Of a stretch of 64,000 nucleotides of DNA, positions 53,226 through 63,319 are shown piece by piece (position 1 is the stretch's first letter; each line of letters begins with the position of its first letter). A program made the position numbers and the translations under genes. The notes beneath the pieces are model-generated. The model saw only the letters and a list, made by a program, of their open reading frames with translations, ran no database searches and had not been told where the DNA came from. This stretch comes from Methylopila sp. Yamaguchi (GTDB taxonomy: Bacteria; Pseudomonadota; Alphaproteobacteria; Rhizobiales; Methylopilaceae). The DNA lies in NCBI RefSeq assembly GCF_002897035.1, contig NZ_BAUX01000005.1, positions 186,001 to 250,000 of the forward strand. The letters are read 5' to 3'.

Positions 53226-54628
53226 CGGGCGGCCTCCCCGCCCCTCGCCCGTCCCGCCGCCTGTCCGGAGTTTTCGCCGCCGTCATGACCGCCGCCGCCA
53301 TCGCCCTGCCGACCGCCCCCGCCCGCGCCACCGACATCCAGCGGGTCAAAACGCCCGCGGGCGCGGAGGCCTGGCTCGTCGAGGAGAACACGGTCCCGGT
53401 GGTCGCCGTCGAGCTCGCCTTCAAGGGCGGCGCGGCGCAGGACCCCGCGGGCAAGGCCGGCCTCGCCCACCTGATGTCGGCGCTACTCGACGAGGGCGCG
53501 GGCGACCTCGATTCCGAGGCTTTTCAGCAGACGCTTGAAGACAAGGCGATCGAGCTCAACTTCTCCTCGAACCGCGACGGCGTGACCGCGAGCCTGCGCA
53601 CGCTGCCCGAGAACATCGATGAGGCGTTCCGGCTGCTCGGCCTCGCGCTGGCCAAGCCGCGCTTCGAGACCGCGGACGTCGATCGCATGCGCGGCCAGCT
53701 GTCCGCGCAGATCCGCCGCGCCGCGCTCGATCCCGACGACATGGCCGGCCGCACCTTCTTCTCGGAGGCCTTCCCTGGCCATCCCTACGGCGTCCCCCCG
53801 CGCGGCACCATCGAGACCCTGGGCGCGATCAGCCGCGACGACCTCGTCGCCGGCCACGCGCGCCTGATCGCACGCGACAACGTCGCGATCGGCGTCGTCG
53901 GCGCGATCACGCCCGAACGCCTCGCCGGGCTGATCGACGGCGTGCTCTCCGGTCTCCCCGCGAAGGCCGGCCTCGTCCCGGTTCCGACCGTGCAGCCGGC
54001 GGGCGTCGGCCGCACCGAGGTGGTCGAGCTGGACGTGCCGCAGACCTCCATCATCTTCGGCCGCGCCGGGCCGCTGCGGAACGACGACGACTTCATCCCG
54101 GCCTATGTGGTCAACCACATCCTCGGCGGCGGGTCGTTCTCGTCGCGGCTGTTCACCGAGGTGCGCGAGAAGCGTGGCCTCGCCTACGGCGTCTACAGCT
54201 ACCTCGCGCCCTACGACCATGCCGGCCTGGTGCTCGGCGGCGTCGCGACCCGGAACGACCGCGCCGGGCAGTCGGTGGACCTGATCCGCGCCGAGATCGC
54301 CCGGATCGCCAAGGAGGGGCCGACGGCGCAGGAGCTGGCCAGCGCCAAGAAGTACCTGATCGGCTCCTACGCGCTCCGCTTCGACACCTCGGCCAAGATC
54401 GCGAACCAGCTGGTCCAGCTGCAGCTCGACGACCTCGGCATCGACTACATCACCCGCCGCAACGCGCTGGTGGAGGCCGTCACGCCCGAGCAGGTCAAGA
54501 CCGCCGCCGCGAAGCTGTTCGGGGACGGCTCGCTGCTGATCATCGCGGTCGGCAAGCCGCAGGGCCTCGGCGACGTCAACGTGCGCGCGCCGGAGGCCGC
54601 CCCCGCCACCCCCGGCGCTCCCGGCTGA
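53222..54628 (+). CDS. M16-family protein lacking the zinc motif (partner subunit)
   Basis: A 468-residue M16 homologue. Where the zinc motif HxxEH should be, the sequence is AGLAHLMSALLDEGAGD, so the Glu and second His are missing; the C-terminal half has the family R/Y pair region (SFSSRLFTEVREKRGLAYGVYSYLAPY). A signal peptide is visible (LSGVFAAVMTAAAIALPTAPARA). It starts at GTG 53222 inside the stop of the active subunit, the usual alpha-beta arrangement of mitochondrial-processing-peptidase-like pairs. Its job is probably structural or substrate-gating. Confidence 0.88.
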   Translation: MTGGLPAPRPSRRLSGVFAAVMTAAAIALPTAPARATDIQRVKTPAGAEAWLVEENTVPVVAVELAFKGGAAQDPAGKAGLAHLMSALLDEGAGDLDSEAFQQTLEDKAIELNFSSNRDGVTASLRTLPENIDEAFRLLGLALAKPRFETADVDRMRGQLSAQIRRAALDPDDMAGRTFFSEAFPGHPYGVPPRGTIETLGAISRDDLVAGHARLIARDNVAIGVVGAITPERLAGLIDGVLSGLPAKAGLVPVPTVQPAGVGRTEVVELDVPQTSIIFGRAGPLRNDDDFIPAYVVNHILGGGSFSSRLFTEVREKRGLAYGVYSYLAPYDHAGLVLGGVATRNDRAGQSVDLIRAEIARIAKEGPTAQELASAKKYLIGSYALRFDTSAKIANQLVQLQLDDLGIDYITRRNALVEAVTPEQVKTAAAKLFGDGSLLIIAVGKPQGLGDVNVRAPEAAPATPGAPG

Positions 54629-54701
54629 GGGCGTCGCCCACCGCGCGCGGCGCCGCGGGCGATGCTAGACTGACGGCCCGACTCGCGAGCCGTCTCACCT
54701 G

Positions 54702-56504
<1,803 letters not shown>

Positions 56505-56611
56505 CGTACACGTGACGCCGGCCGGCTGCGGCGGGGGCTCGAGCCACGGTTGATCGACCGGGCGGCGGCGGCGAGCATCGACCTCCGCGATTCGCCCAGG
56601 AGACAGGCGCC

Positions 56612-57223
56612 ATGCTTCAACAGACCGCCACCGATCTCGCGCTGCGGCTCGCCGCGGTCTACGCTCTGGTCGGCGTGTTCGTTGCGCTTACGCTCATCGT
56701 CGCGCTGACCATGGCGCGGATCGTGAAGACGCCGCGCGTCATGCGCACGGGCCTCTATGCGCTCTACCTCTTGTCGATCGTAGCCCTGGTTACGGCCTAC
56801 GCCGCCGGCGCCCTGACGCCGCCCGGCGAGGCCGCGAGCCGCATCGCGGCGACCGCCGAAAGCGCGAAAGCCTTCGACGCCCGCAACGCCGCGATCACGC
56901 CGGGCGACGTCGCGCCCGCCGCCGCGACCTCGGCGGTTGTGGGGACCGTCTACATCCAGGCGCCCGACATGGACGCCCGCTTCGCCGCCGAGGACCTGTG
57001 GCGCGACCTTCGGGCCGCCGGCTTCCAGTCGCCCGGCATCGAGCTGGTCGCTGGGCGCGCGCCCACGACGCCGGAGGTGCGCTACTTCAACGACGCCGAC
57101 CGGCCGCTCGCCGAGCAGGTGGCCGCGATTGCGGCGAAACGCGGCCTCGAGGGCTCAGTGGTCAAGACCATCGCGAACTACAAGGCTCCCCCCGGCCAGA
57201 TGGAGTTCTGGTACCCGCGCTGA
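56612..57223 (+). CDS. Unknown membrane-anchored protein
   Basis: A 203-residue protein. Two hydrophobic segments (LRLAAVYALVGVFVALTLIVALTMA and LYALYLLSIVALVTAYAAGAL) end before residue 70; the rest would be periplasmic, with a compact C-terminal domain (PEVRYFNDADRPLAEQVAAIAAKRGLEGSVVK) reminiscent of small alpha/beta LytR-C-like or SPOR-like folds, although I cannot assign it. AGGAGACAGGCGCC precedes ATG 56612. It lies between mutL and the GGDEF gene, all plus strand. Confidence 0.6.
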   Translation: MLQQTATDLALRLAAVYALVGVFVALTLIVALTMARIVKTPRVMRTGLYALYLLSIVALVTAYAAGALTPPGEAASRIAATAESAKAFDARNAAITPGDVAPAAATSAVVGTVYIQAPDMDARFAAEDLWRDLRAAGFQSPGIELVAGRAPTTPEVRYFNDADRPLAEQVAAIAAKRGLEGSVVKTIANYKAPPGQMEFWYPR

Positions 57224-57444
57224 ACCGGTTGCGAGAGACCGGCGCTCCCGAGAGCGGGGGCCTTGCCCGGGTCGAAGACGCTCTCCTGTTCTGCGCCAGA
57301 AGGCCACAGGCGCTTTCGCCCAGACGGATGCGTTCACCAAGCCGAACGAGGCCAGCGCAAAAGCGCGGGCCCATGGCGTCCTCGCCCACGTTTGCTGGTA
57401 TACGTGATTTTTCATATGCCCAAGATCAGAGCCGTCACCGCTTG

Positions 57445-58806
57445 ATGCGCCTCGACGTTCCAACGATGGTCGCCTGCTCGGCGGTGGTCCTCGCGCTGCT
57501 GGGCGCGTCCCTGCTGTTGTCCTGGGCCGGCTCCGGGCGACCAAAGCGGCTGTGGTGGTGGACCCTGCCGTTCCTGTTCGCCGTCGCGTCGGCGGCCCTA
57601 TTGGTGGGCGACAGCTTCCTCGTCAGGGAGTGGCAGGAGCGGATCGCGGTCGCAGGGGTGATCCTTACCCACGGTTTCGCGTGGCAGGCCGCCCGCGCCT
57701 TCGACCAGCGTTCGAACGTCGTGGGAACGGCCCTGGCCGTCGCTCTCGGCTGGGTCAGCTTCGACGTGGCGGCGCAATCCCTTGGCCTGCCGGCCGTGGG
57801 CGGCGTGGCGCGCACGCTCTGCGTCGCGGCGTTGAACGGACTGATCGCGTGGGAGTTCTGGCGCGGGCGCGACGAGGCCCTGCCGTCGCGACGGCTTCTC
57901 GTGGCGCTGATGGGGTTCTTCGCCGGCTTGAGCGCGCTTCGCGCCCCGTTCGTTCCGTTCCTTCCCGCGCCGCTCGGCCTCGGCGCCCCCGAAGTCTGGG
58001 CCGTCGTCGCCTACAACGCCGCCGTGGTGGCGCAGGCCTCGGCGACCGTCGCGCTTGTCGTCGCCATGTCGCGGGAACGCGTGGCGCTCGCCAACTACGA
58101 GATGGCGCTGCGCGATCATCTGACCGGCGCGTTGAACCGGCGCGCCTTCGACCAGGAGCTGCTGTTGCTCGAGAACGAACGCTCCTCCGACGCCGTCGGC
58201 GTCGCGGCGCTGGTGTTCGACATCGACAACTTCAAGACGATCAACGATCGCTTTGGCCACGACGTCGGCGACGTCGTGATCGTGGAGGCGGCGGCGGCGG
58301 CGCAACGCTCGATCCGCGCGCGCGACGCGCTGTTTCGGATCGGCGGCGAGGAGTTCGTCTGCCTGCTGCCGGGCGCGACGCTGGCGCAGGCCGAGGCGGT
58401 CGCCGAAAGACTGCGGCGGTCGTTCGCCGAAACCCGGATCAGGGTGGGCGACCACGTCGTCCGCGCCACCCTGAGCGTCGGCGTGTCCTCGACCGAGCTC
58501 GACTGCGCGCATGTCGCCGAGATCGTGTCGTTCGCCGACGAGGCGATGTATCTGGCGAAAGACGCCGGGCGAAACCGCACGATCGTCTCCAATCGGCCGC
58601 GGATCCGGCGGAGCGATCCGCGTCAGGCGGCGCGCAGCAACGCGATACGCGTGTCGCCGTACGTGCGGGTCTCGAGCGGGTCGAACCCGGCCGGCGTCAT
58701 CGCCTCTGCGTCCGTCGTCTCTTCCCAGACGATCAGCGCTCCGGGCGCCAGCCAGCCGCCCTCGCGGGCGGAGGACAAGGCGCGCTCCCCGAGCCCGCGC
58801 CCGTAG
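57445..58806 (+). CDS. Membrane-bound diguanylate cyclase (GGDEF)
   Basis: Makes cyclic di-GMP. Residues 1-210 hold six or seven hydrophobic segments; the GGDEF domain follows with the metal site FDIDNFKTINDRFGHDVGD and the active-site signature GGEEF (IGGEEFVCLLPG), and ends near residue 390 at DAGRNRTIV. There is no inhibitory RxxD five residues before the GGEEF (FRIGGEE), so product inhibition may be weak. The last 60 residues (RRSDPRQAARSNAIR...) are unlike the family and are read antisense to rsmD: the two genes overlap end to end by 184 bases. A lost stop codon is one explanation. ATG 57445 is used; ATG 57373 is an alternative. Confidence 0.82.
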   Translation: MRLDVPTMVACSAVVLALLGASLLLSWAGSGRPKRLWWWTLPFLFAVASAALLVGDSFLVREWQERIAVAGVILTHGFAWQAARAFDQRSNVVGTALAVALGWVSFDVAAQSLGLPAVGGVARTLCVAALNGLIAWEFWRGRDEALPSRRLLVALMGFFAGLSALRAPFVPFLPAPLGLGAPEVWAVVAYNAAVVAQASATVALVVAMSRERVALANYEMALRDHLTGALNRRAFDQELLLLENERSSDAVGVAALVFDIDNFKTINDRFGHDVGDVVIVEAAAAAQRSIRARDALFRIGGEEFVCLLPGATLAQAEAVAERLRRSFAETRIRVGDHVVRATLSVGVSSTELDCAHVAEIVSFADEAMYLAKDAGRNRTIVSNRPRIRRSDPRQAARSNAIRVSPYVRVSSGSNPAGVIASASVVSSQTISAPGASQPPSRAEDKARSPSPRP

Positions 58807-59183
58807 GGCGGATCCGCGAAGATCAGATCGAACGGAGCGGTCGCGCCGACCGGCCCCATGCGTGTGGCGTCGCGGCGCGCGATGCGCGTCTGCCCTCCCA
58901 GGCCGAGAGTCTCCACATTGGCGCGAAGGCAGGCGCGGGCCTCGGCCCCCTCGTCCACGAACAGCGCGAACCGCGCCCCGCGCGACAGCGCCTCGAAGCC
59001 GAGCGCTCCGGTGCCGGCGAAGAGGTCAAGCACGCGCGCGCCGTCGGCCGGATCGCCATAGGAGTGAGCCAGCACGTTGAACACGGCTTCGCGCAGGCGG
59101 TCCGTCGTGGGACGGATCGCGCGCGAGTCCGCGGCCGGCCCCTTCAGGGCGCGGCCCTTGAACTTACCCCCGACGATCCGCAC
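58623..59183 (-). CDS. rsmD: 16S rRNA m2G966 methyltransferase RsmD
   Basis: Methylates G966 of 16S rRNA. 186 residues starting at GTG 59183 with RIVGGKFKGRALKGP; REAVFNVLAH; SAM loop LDLFAGTGALGFEALSRGA; catalytic LIFADPPYGRGL. Its first 20 bases overlap the end of the upstream pseudouridine synthase. The end overlaps the GGDEF gene on the other strand. The long extra N-terminal frame to 59933 is out-of-frame reading of the repeats and is not part of this protein. Confidence 0.92.
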   Translation of the reverse strand: MRIVGGKFKGRALKGPAADSRAIRPTTDRLREAVFNVLAHSYGDPADGARVLDLFAGTGALGFEALSRGARFALFVDEGAEARACLRANVETLGLGGQTRIARRDATRMGPVGATAPFDLIFADPPYGRGLGERALSSAREGGWLAPGALIVWEETTDAEAMTPAGFDPLETRTYGDTRIALLRAA

Positions 59184-61272
59184 CGCCCGGCCGTCCCCTG
59201 CCCCCGCCGCCGGCCGGCTTGCCGCCTCCCGGACCGCGCGGCTTGAAGCCGCCCGGCTTGCCGCCGGGGCGTCCGCCAGGCTTGCCCGACGATCCGCCCG
59301 GCTTGCTTCCAAAACCACCCGGCTTGCCGCTGGACCGGCCAACCGGCTTCCCGCCAGCGCCGGCGCCGCGCGGAGCGTCGCCGCGGGGCGGCCGGCCTCC
59401 CGACGGACGGTCGCCCTGAGGGCGTTCGCCGCGGGGCTTGTCGCCGTACGGCCGCTCGCCGTCGCGGCGCGGCGGACGATCGCCGTACGCCTTGCCGGCG
59501 CCCGACCGCTCGGTTCGGGGACGGTCGCCTTGAGAACGCGCGCCTTGGGGACGATCACCCTGCGGACGGTCGCTGCGAGGCCGCTCGCTCCGCGGGGCTT
59601 CTTCGGAGCGCCAACGCGGCTCCGAACGGCGCGCGCCCTCGGTGGTCGCCGCAGATCTGGGCCGGTCGCCGGAAGGCGCCCGCGCGGGACGGTCGCCAAA
59701 GCTCCGCGCCGGGCGCTCGCCACGGTCGGGACGGTCGCCGGACGGAGCGCGCGCGGGGCGATCCCCGAAGCTCCGCGCGGGGCGCTCGCCGCGGTCAGGA
59801 CGATCCCCGGACGGCGCGCGCGCGGGACGGTCGCTGGAAGGGGCACGCGCGGGGCGATCCCCGAAGCTGCGCGAGGGGCGCTCGCCGCGGTCGGGTCGGT
59901 CACCAGAGGGCGCGCGCGCGGGACGATCGCCAAAGCTGCGCTGCGGACGGTCGCCGCGCTCGGGGCGGTCGCCGCGCGGGGGCCCGCGGCGCTCGCCGTC
60001 GGCCCGCGGTCCGCGGGGAGCGCGGGCTTCGTCGCCCTCGCGCGGCTTGAAGCTGCGGCCGGCGGGCTTGCCGTCGCGGGCTGCGGGCTTCGAGCCGGGA
60101 CGCGGCGGCCGCGGGGCGCGGCCGGGCGCGCCGAAACGTTCGGCGGCCTCGGGGTCGGCCTTGCGGGCGCGGCGCGGCGCGGGGTCGTTCTCGGCGCGCG
60201 CGACGCGCTCCACCTTCACGGTGCGCCCGCGGCGGTCGGCGACGGCCGGGGCGCGCTTGGTGCGCGTCGGCCGCTCCTCGGTCTCGCCCTCGGCGAGGGT
60301 CGGCGGCGCCGGCACGTCCCGCGGGCGCGCCAGCGGGGCCTTGCGGCCGACGCGCTGGGACGGGTCCTTCAGGCGGCTCTGGTCGGCAGCGGCCCGCTTC
60401 TCCGGCGTCTTGCGCCCGGCGCCGCGGCCGCCGGTGACCACCGGCGCGTCCTCGCCATGGCTGACCGCTTCGGCCTCGAAATCGCAGCCTGCCTCGTCGA
60501 TCAGGCGCTTGCCGAGCTGGTCCTGAAGCACGCGGGTCCGCACCTCCTCGACCGCGCCCTCGCCCAGATCGCCGAGCTGGAACGGACCGAAGGACACGCG
60601 GATCAGCCGGTTCACGGCGAGGCCGAGATGCTCGGCGACGCGCTTGACCTCGCGGTTCTTGCCCTCGCGGAGGCCGATCATCAGCCAGACGTTGTCGCTC
60701 TGCTGGCGCTCGATGACAGCTTCGATGCCGCCGTAGGCGAAGCCGTCGATGGTCACGCCGTCCTTCAGCGCGTCGAGCTTGTCCTGCGTGGTCCGGCCGA
60801 AGGCGCGCACGCGGTAGCGGCGCAGCCAGCCCGTCTCCGGCAGCTCCAGCACGCGGGCGAGGCCGCCGTCGTTGGTGAGCAGCAGCAGGCCTTCGGTGTT
60901 GATGTCGAGCCGGCCGATGGTGACCACCCGCGGCATCGCCGGCGGCAGAATCTCGAACACCGTCTCGCGGCCTTCGGGATCGTGGGTGGTCGTCACGTAG
61001 CCGCGGGGCTTGTGGTAGAGCCACAGCCGCGTGCGCTCGCGGGCCGGCAGCGGGCGGCCGTCGACGGTGACGGCGTCCTGCGCGGTGATGTTGCGGGCGG
61101 CGCTGTCGATGGTTCGGCCGTTGACCGCGACGCGGCCGGCCTCGATCCAGGCCTCGGCCTCGCGGCGGGAGCCGAGGCCGGCGCGCGCGATGACCTTCGC
61201 CACGCGCTCGCCCGGAGGGGGCGTCGCGGCGTCGTCGGGACTGGCGTCGGGGCGGTCGGTCGGGTCTGTCAT
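59164..61272 (-). CDS. RluB-type 23S rRNA pseudouridine synthase with a long repetitive tail
   Basis: Residues about 20-255 form the enzyme: an S4 RNA-binding domain (GERVAKVIARAGLGSRREAEAWIEAGRVAVNG) and a catalytic domain with the Asp of VVTIGRLDINTEGLLLLTND and the helix RVSFGPFQLGDL. Most relatives are 250-350 residues; here a tail of about 440 residues follows, made of Arg/Gly/Asp/Pro/Lys-rich repeats (GDRPARAPSGDRPDRGERP and shorter GDRPQGDRPQG, SGKPGGFGSKPGG types) that should be disordered and strongly basic. It would bind RNA or ribosomes loosely. ATG 61272 gives the start. Divergent from tadA. Confidence 0.88.
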   Translation of the reverse strand: MTDPTDRPDASPDDAATPPPGERVAKVIARAGLGSRREAEAWIEAGRVAVNGRTIDSAARNITAQDAVTVDGRPLPARERTRLWLYHKPRGYVTTTHDPEGRETVFEILPPAMPRVVTIGRLDINTEGLLLLTNDGGLARVLELPETGWLRRYRVRAFGRTTQDKLDALKDGVTIDGFAYGGIEAVIERQQSDNVWLMIGLREGKNREVKRVAEHLGLAVNRLIRVSFGPFQLGDLGEGAVEEVRTRVLQDQLGKRLIDEAGCDFEAEAVSHGEDAPVVTGGRGAGRKTPEKRAAADQSRLKDPSQRVGRKAPLARPRDVPAPPTLAEGETEERPTRTKRAPAVADRRGRTVKVERVARAENDPAPRRARKADPEAAERFGAPGRAPRPPRPGSKPAARDGKPAGRSFKPREGDEARAPRGPRADGERRGPPRGDRPERGDRPQRSFGDRPARAPSGDRPDRGERPSRSFGDRPARAPSSDRPARAPSGDRPDRGERPARSFGDRPARAPSGDRPDRGERPARSFGDRPARAPSGDRPRSAATTEGARRSEPRWRSEEAPRSERPRSDRPQGDRPQGARSQGDRPRTERSGAGKAYGDRPPRRDGERPYGDKPRGERPQGDRPSGGRPPRGDAPRGAGAGGKPVGRSSGKPGGFGSKPGGSSGKPGGRPGGKPGGFKPRGPGGGKPAGGGGRGRPGGADRRG
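59660..59943 (-). repeat. Tandem repeat in the pseudouridine synthase gene
   Basis: Four imperfect copies of a unit of about 69 bases (about 23 residues, RSFGDRPARAPSGDRPDRGE), one of them with an extra half-unit. Third-position changes between copies show the protein sequence is kept. The same region is open in several frames on both strands only because of its GC composition. Confidence 0.8.
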
Positions 61273-61384
61273 GATCGCCGGGCGATAGCACGCGCAGGCG
61301 CGGTTTACGAGCGGTTATCGTCCGGTCGACAGCAGGCCTGCGCGGAGGCTACCTCTGTCCGCGGTCGAACCGCAGGAGACGTCC

Positions 61385-61840
61385 GTGACCCCGATGGAGC
61401 GCGCCCTGGCCGAGGCGCGGGCCGCCGCCGCCCGCGGCGAGGTGCCCGTGGGCGCCGTCGTGACCCGGGACGGCCGGGTGATCGCCGCCGCCGGCAACCT
61501 GACCCGAGCGCGCAACGACCCGACCGCTCACGCCGAGATCGTCGCGATCCGCTTGGCCTGCGAGGCGCTCGGCGCGGAGCGGCTGACCGGCTGCGACCTG
61601 CACGTGACGCTGGAGCCCTGCCCGATGTGCGCCGGCGCGATCTCCTTCGCCCGCATCCGCCGGCTGTACTTCGGCGCGGAGGATCCGAAGGGCGGCGCCG
61701 TCACCTCAGGCGTGCGGCTCTACCACCAGCCGACCTGTCACCACGCGCCGGAGGTCTACCCCGGCATCGCGGAGCGCGACGCGGCCGAGCTTCTCAGGGT
61801 CTTTTTTCAGGGCCTGCGCGATCCCATCTCCAAGGGGTGA
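61385..61840 (+). CDS. tadA: tRNA-specific adenosine deaminase TadA
   Basis: Deaminates A34 to inosine in tRNA-Arg(ACG). 151 residues with the zinc site HAE (DPTAHAEIVAIR) and PCPMCAGAI (LEPCPMCAGAISFARI). GTG 61385 has AGGAG six bases upstream and is preferred over ATG 61394. It is divergent from the pseudouridine synthase; its stop forms the first bases of a candidate EcfG promoter for the next gene. Confidence 0.93.
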   Translation: MTPMERALAEARAAAARGEVPVGAVVTRDGRVIAAAGNLTRARNDPTAHAEIVAIRLACEALGAERLTGCDLHVTLEPCPMCAGAISFARIRRLYFGAEDPKGGAVTSGVRLYHQPTCHHAPEVYPGIAERDAAELLRVFFQGLRDPISKG

Positions 61841-61862
61841 ACGAAACGCCGTCCGCGGCGTT
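61838..61862 (+). promoter_or_regulatory. Candidate EcfG promoter of the YqaE-DUF4112 pair
   Basis: TGAAC at 61838-61842, 16 bases, CGTT at 61859-61862; one mismatch in the -35. It overlaps the tadA stop and is 51 bases before the YqaE start. Confidence 0.5.
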
Positions 61863-61913
61863 ACCGAGCCGGAGCCGTCGGCCGCCCCGACGCGAGACCC
61901 GAGGTGAGACCGC

Positions 61914-62072
61914 ATGGACGTCGTCCGCATCCTGATCGCCATCCTGCTGCCGCCGCTCGGCGTGTTCCTGCAGGTCGGCATCGGCCTGCATTTCTGGCTG
62001 AACATCCTGCTGACGCTCTTCGGCTACATCCCGGGCATCATCCACGCCATCTGGGTCATCATCCGCAAATGA
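61914..62072 (+). CDS. YqaE/Pmp3-family small membrane protein
   Basis: A 52-residue protein: MDVVRILIAILLPPLGVFLQ, then VGIGLHFWLNILLTLFGYIPGIIHAIWVIIRK. The two helices with the LPPLGVFL and GYIPGIIHAIW motifs are diagnostic of the Pmp3/YqaE (UPF0057) family, stress-related proteins of bacteria, fungi and plants. GAGGTGAGA lies seven bases before ATG 61914. Its stop overlaps the DUF4112 start as ATGA. A candidate EcfG promoter precedes it. Confidence 0.92.
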   Translation: MDVVRILIAILLPPLGVFLQVGIGLHFWLNILLTLFGYIPGIIHAIWVIIRK

Positions 62073-62452
62073 CCGCCAAGGCCGCCACCGGCTTCGCCGG
62101 GCGCATGGAGCCGCCGGCGCGTCAGGCGTCGCTGGACGATCTCGACCGGCTCGCCGATCTGCTCGACACGCGCTGGCGCATCCCCGGCACCAACTGGCGC
62201 TTCGGGATCGACGCGCTCGCGAGCATCGTGCCGGTGGCGGGCGACCTGTCGACCGCCGTGGTCTCGGCCTACATGATCAAGCGCGCCCACGATCTCGGGG
62301 CGCCGAACCACATCCTGGCGCGCATGGTGGGCAACGTCGCGATCGACACCGTGGTGGGCAGCGTGCCGGTGATCGGAACGGTGTTCGACTTCGCCTTCAA
62401 GGCGAACCGCCGCAACATGGCGCTGCTGAAGAGGCACTTCGCCGGGCGTTGA
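62069..62452 (+). CDS. DUF4112-family protein
   Basis: A 127-residue protein with a hydrophobic core (FGIDALASIVPVAGDLSTAVVSAYMI and VVGSVPVIGTVFDFAF) characteristic of DUF4112, a small family with no proven function. ATG 62069 overlaps the YqaE stop, so both are made together, probably under stress. Co-occurrence with YqaE suggests a shared role in membrane stress. The longer open frame from 61904 reads through YqaE in another frame and is rejected. Confidence 0.82.
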   Translation: MTAKAATGFAGRMEPPARQASLDDLDRLADLLDTRWRIPGTNWRFGIDALASIVPVAGDLSTAVVSAYMIKRAHDLGAPNHILARMVGNVAIDTVVGSVPVIGTVFDFAFKANRRNMALLKRHFAGR

Positions 62453-62482
62453 CGCGCGACGCCGCCACGGGCTTGGCCCATC

Positions 62483-63319
62483 TCAGCTCAACACGGCCTC
62501 GATCGCCCTTTTGGTCTCGCCCTTAGCCGCTTCGCTCGCGCGGAGCACGGCGGTCGTCTTCAGGAAATCCAGCAAGGTGATGGCCTCGACGTTGGGGCGG
62601 ATCACTGCCTCCGGCGGCCGGCGCGCCAGCTTCCCCGCGACGATGGTCGTCTGCATGATCTGAAGCGATCCGAGCGTGGTCTCGAAGGCGTTCGGGACGC
62701 GGCCCTCGCTTGCGACGGGGCCTCCGGTGACGTCGACCGCGATCACCGCGTCGACATCGTCGAGCGCGTCGAAGGGCAGCGGGTTGGTCATGGCGCCGTC
62801 GATCAGCGTCCGGTCGTGATGCACGACCGGCCGGAACAGCCCGGGGATCGCGATCGACGCCGCGACGGCCGGCCGCAAGGGCCCTTCGTCGAAGCGGATC
62901 TCCGCGCGGCCAAAGAAGTCGGTCGCGATGGTGACGAAAGGGATCTGGAGCGCGTCGAAGGTCTCGGGAACGCCATCGGGCAGGAATTGCGCGAGCAGCA
63001 GTTCGGCGTCGACGAGGACCGGGTTCCGCGAACCGGCTCCGAAGAGATCGGTCAGCCGGCCGACCCGCGCCTTCATCAGCTTGGAGAGGACCGCGCCGCG
63101 GTCGCGCAGCATGGCGGCCGTGTGGGCGCGAAGCTCCTTGGCGGAGAGGCCCGCGGCGTAGGCGGCGCCGTAGATCGCGCCGATCGACACGCCCGCGATC
63201 GCAGAGGGGCGCAGGCCCAGCTCGTCGAAGGCCTCGAGCGCGTGCAGGTGCGCAAGGCCGCGGGCGCCGCCGCCTCCAAGCGCGAGGCCGATCCGGCGGC
63301 TTGGCCGACTGTCCGTCAC
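62483..63319 (-). CDS. Patatin-like phospholipase
   Basis: A 278-residue Ser-Asp dyad lipid hydrolase. The oxyanion loop GLALGGGGARGLAHLHAL starts at residue 10, the nucleophile is in GVSIGAIYG and the Asp in LIDGAMTNPLPFD. Family members hydrolyse membrane lipids or act as effectors, but no secretion signal is visible. GTG 63319 overlaps the stop of the upstream hydrolase (GTGA), so the two are an operon. Confidence 0.9.
   Translation of the reverse strand: MTDSRPSRRIGLALGGGGARGLAHLHALEAFDELGLRPSAIAGVSIGAIYGAAYAAGLSAKELRAHTAAMLRDRGAVLSKLMKARVGRLTDLFGAGSRNPVLVDAELLLAQFLPDGVPETFDALQIPFVTIATDFFGRAEIRFDEGPLRPAVAASIAIPGLFRPVVHHDRTLIDGAMTNPLPFDALDDVDAVIAVDVTGGPVASEGRVPNAFETTLGSLQIMQTTIVAGKLARRPPEAVIRPNVEAITLLDFLKTTAVLRASEAAKGETKRAIEAVLS

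Noticed and set aside
58623-59933. A 436-residue RsmD with a 250-residue Arg/Pro/Ala N-terminal extension
   Set aside because: The extension is an off-frame reading of the repeat tail of the upstream gene; GTG 59183 gives a normal RsmD.
59660-59943. CRISPR array
   Set aside because: The repeats lie in frame within a protein-coding tail, with no unique spacers of constant length and no cas genes.
59077-61935. A 952-codon plus-strand open frame across the pseudouridine synthase gene
   Set aside because: It arises from the repetitive GC-rich tail read antisense and continues through tadA in a wrong frame; it is Ala/Arg/Gly filler with no start signal.
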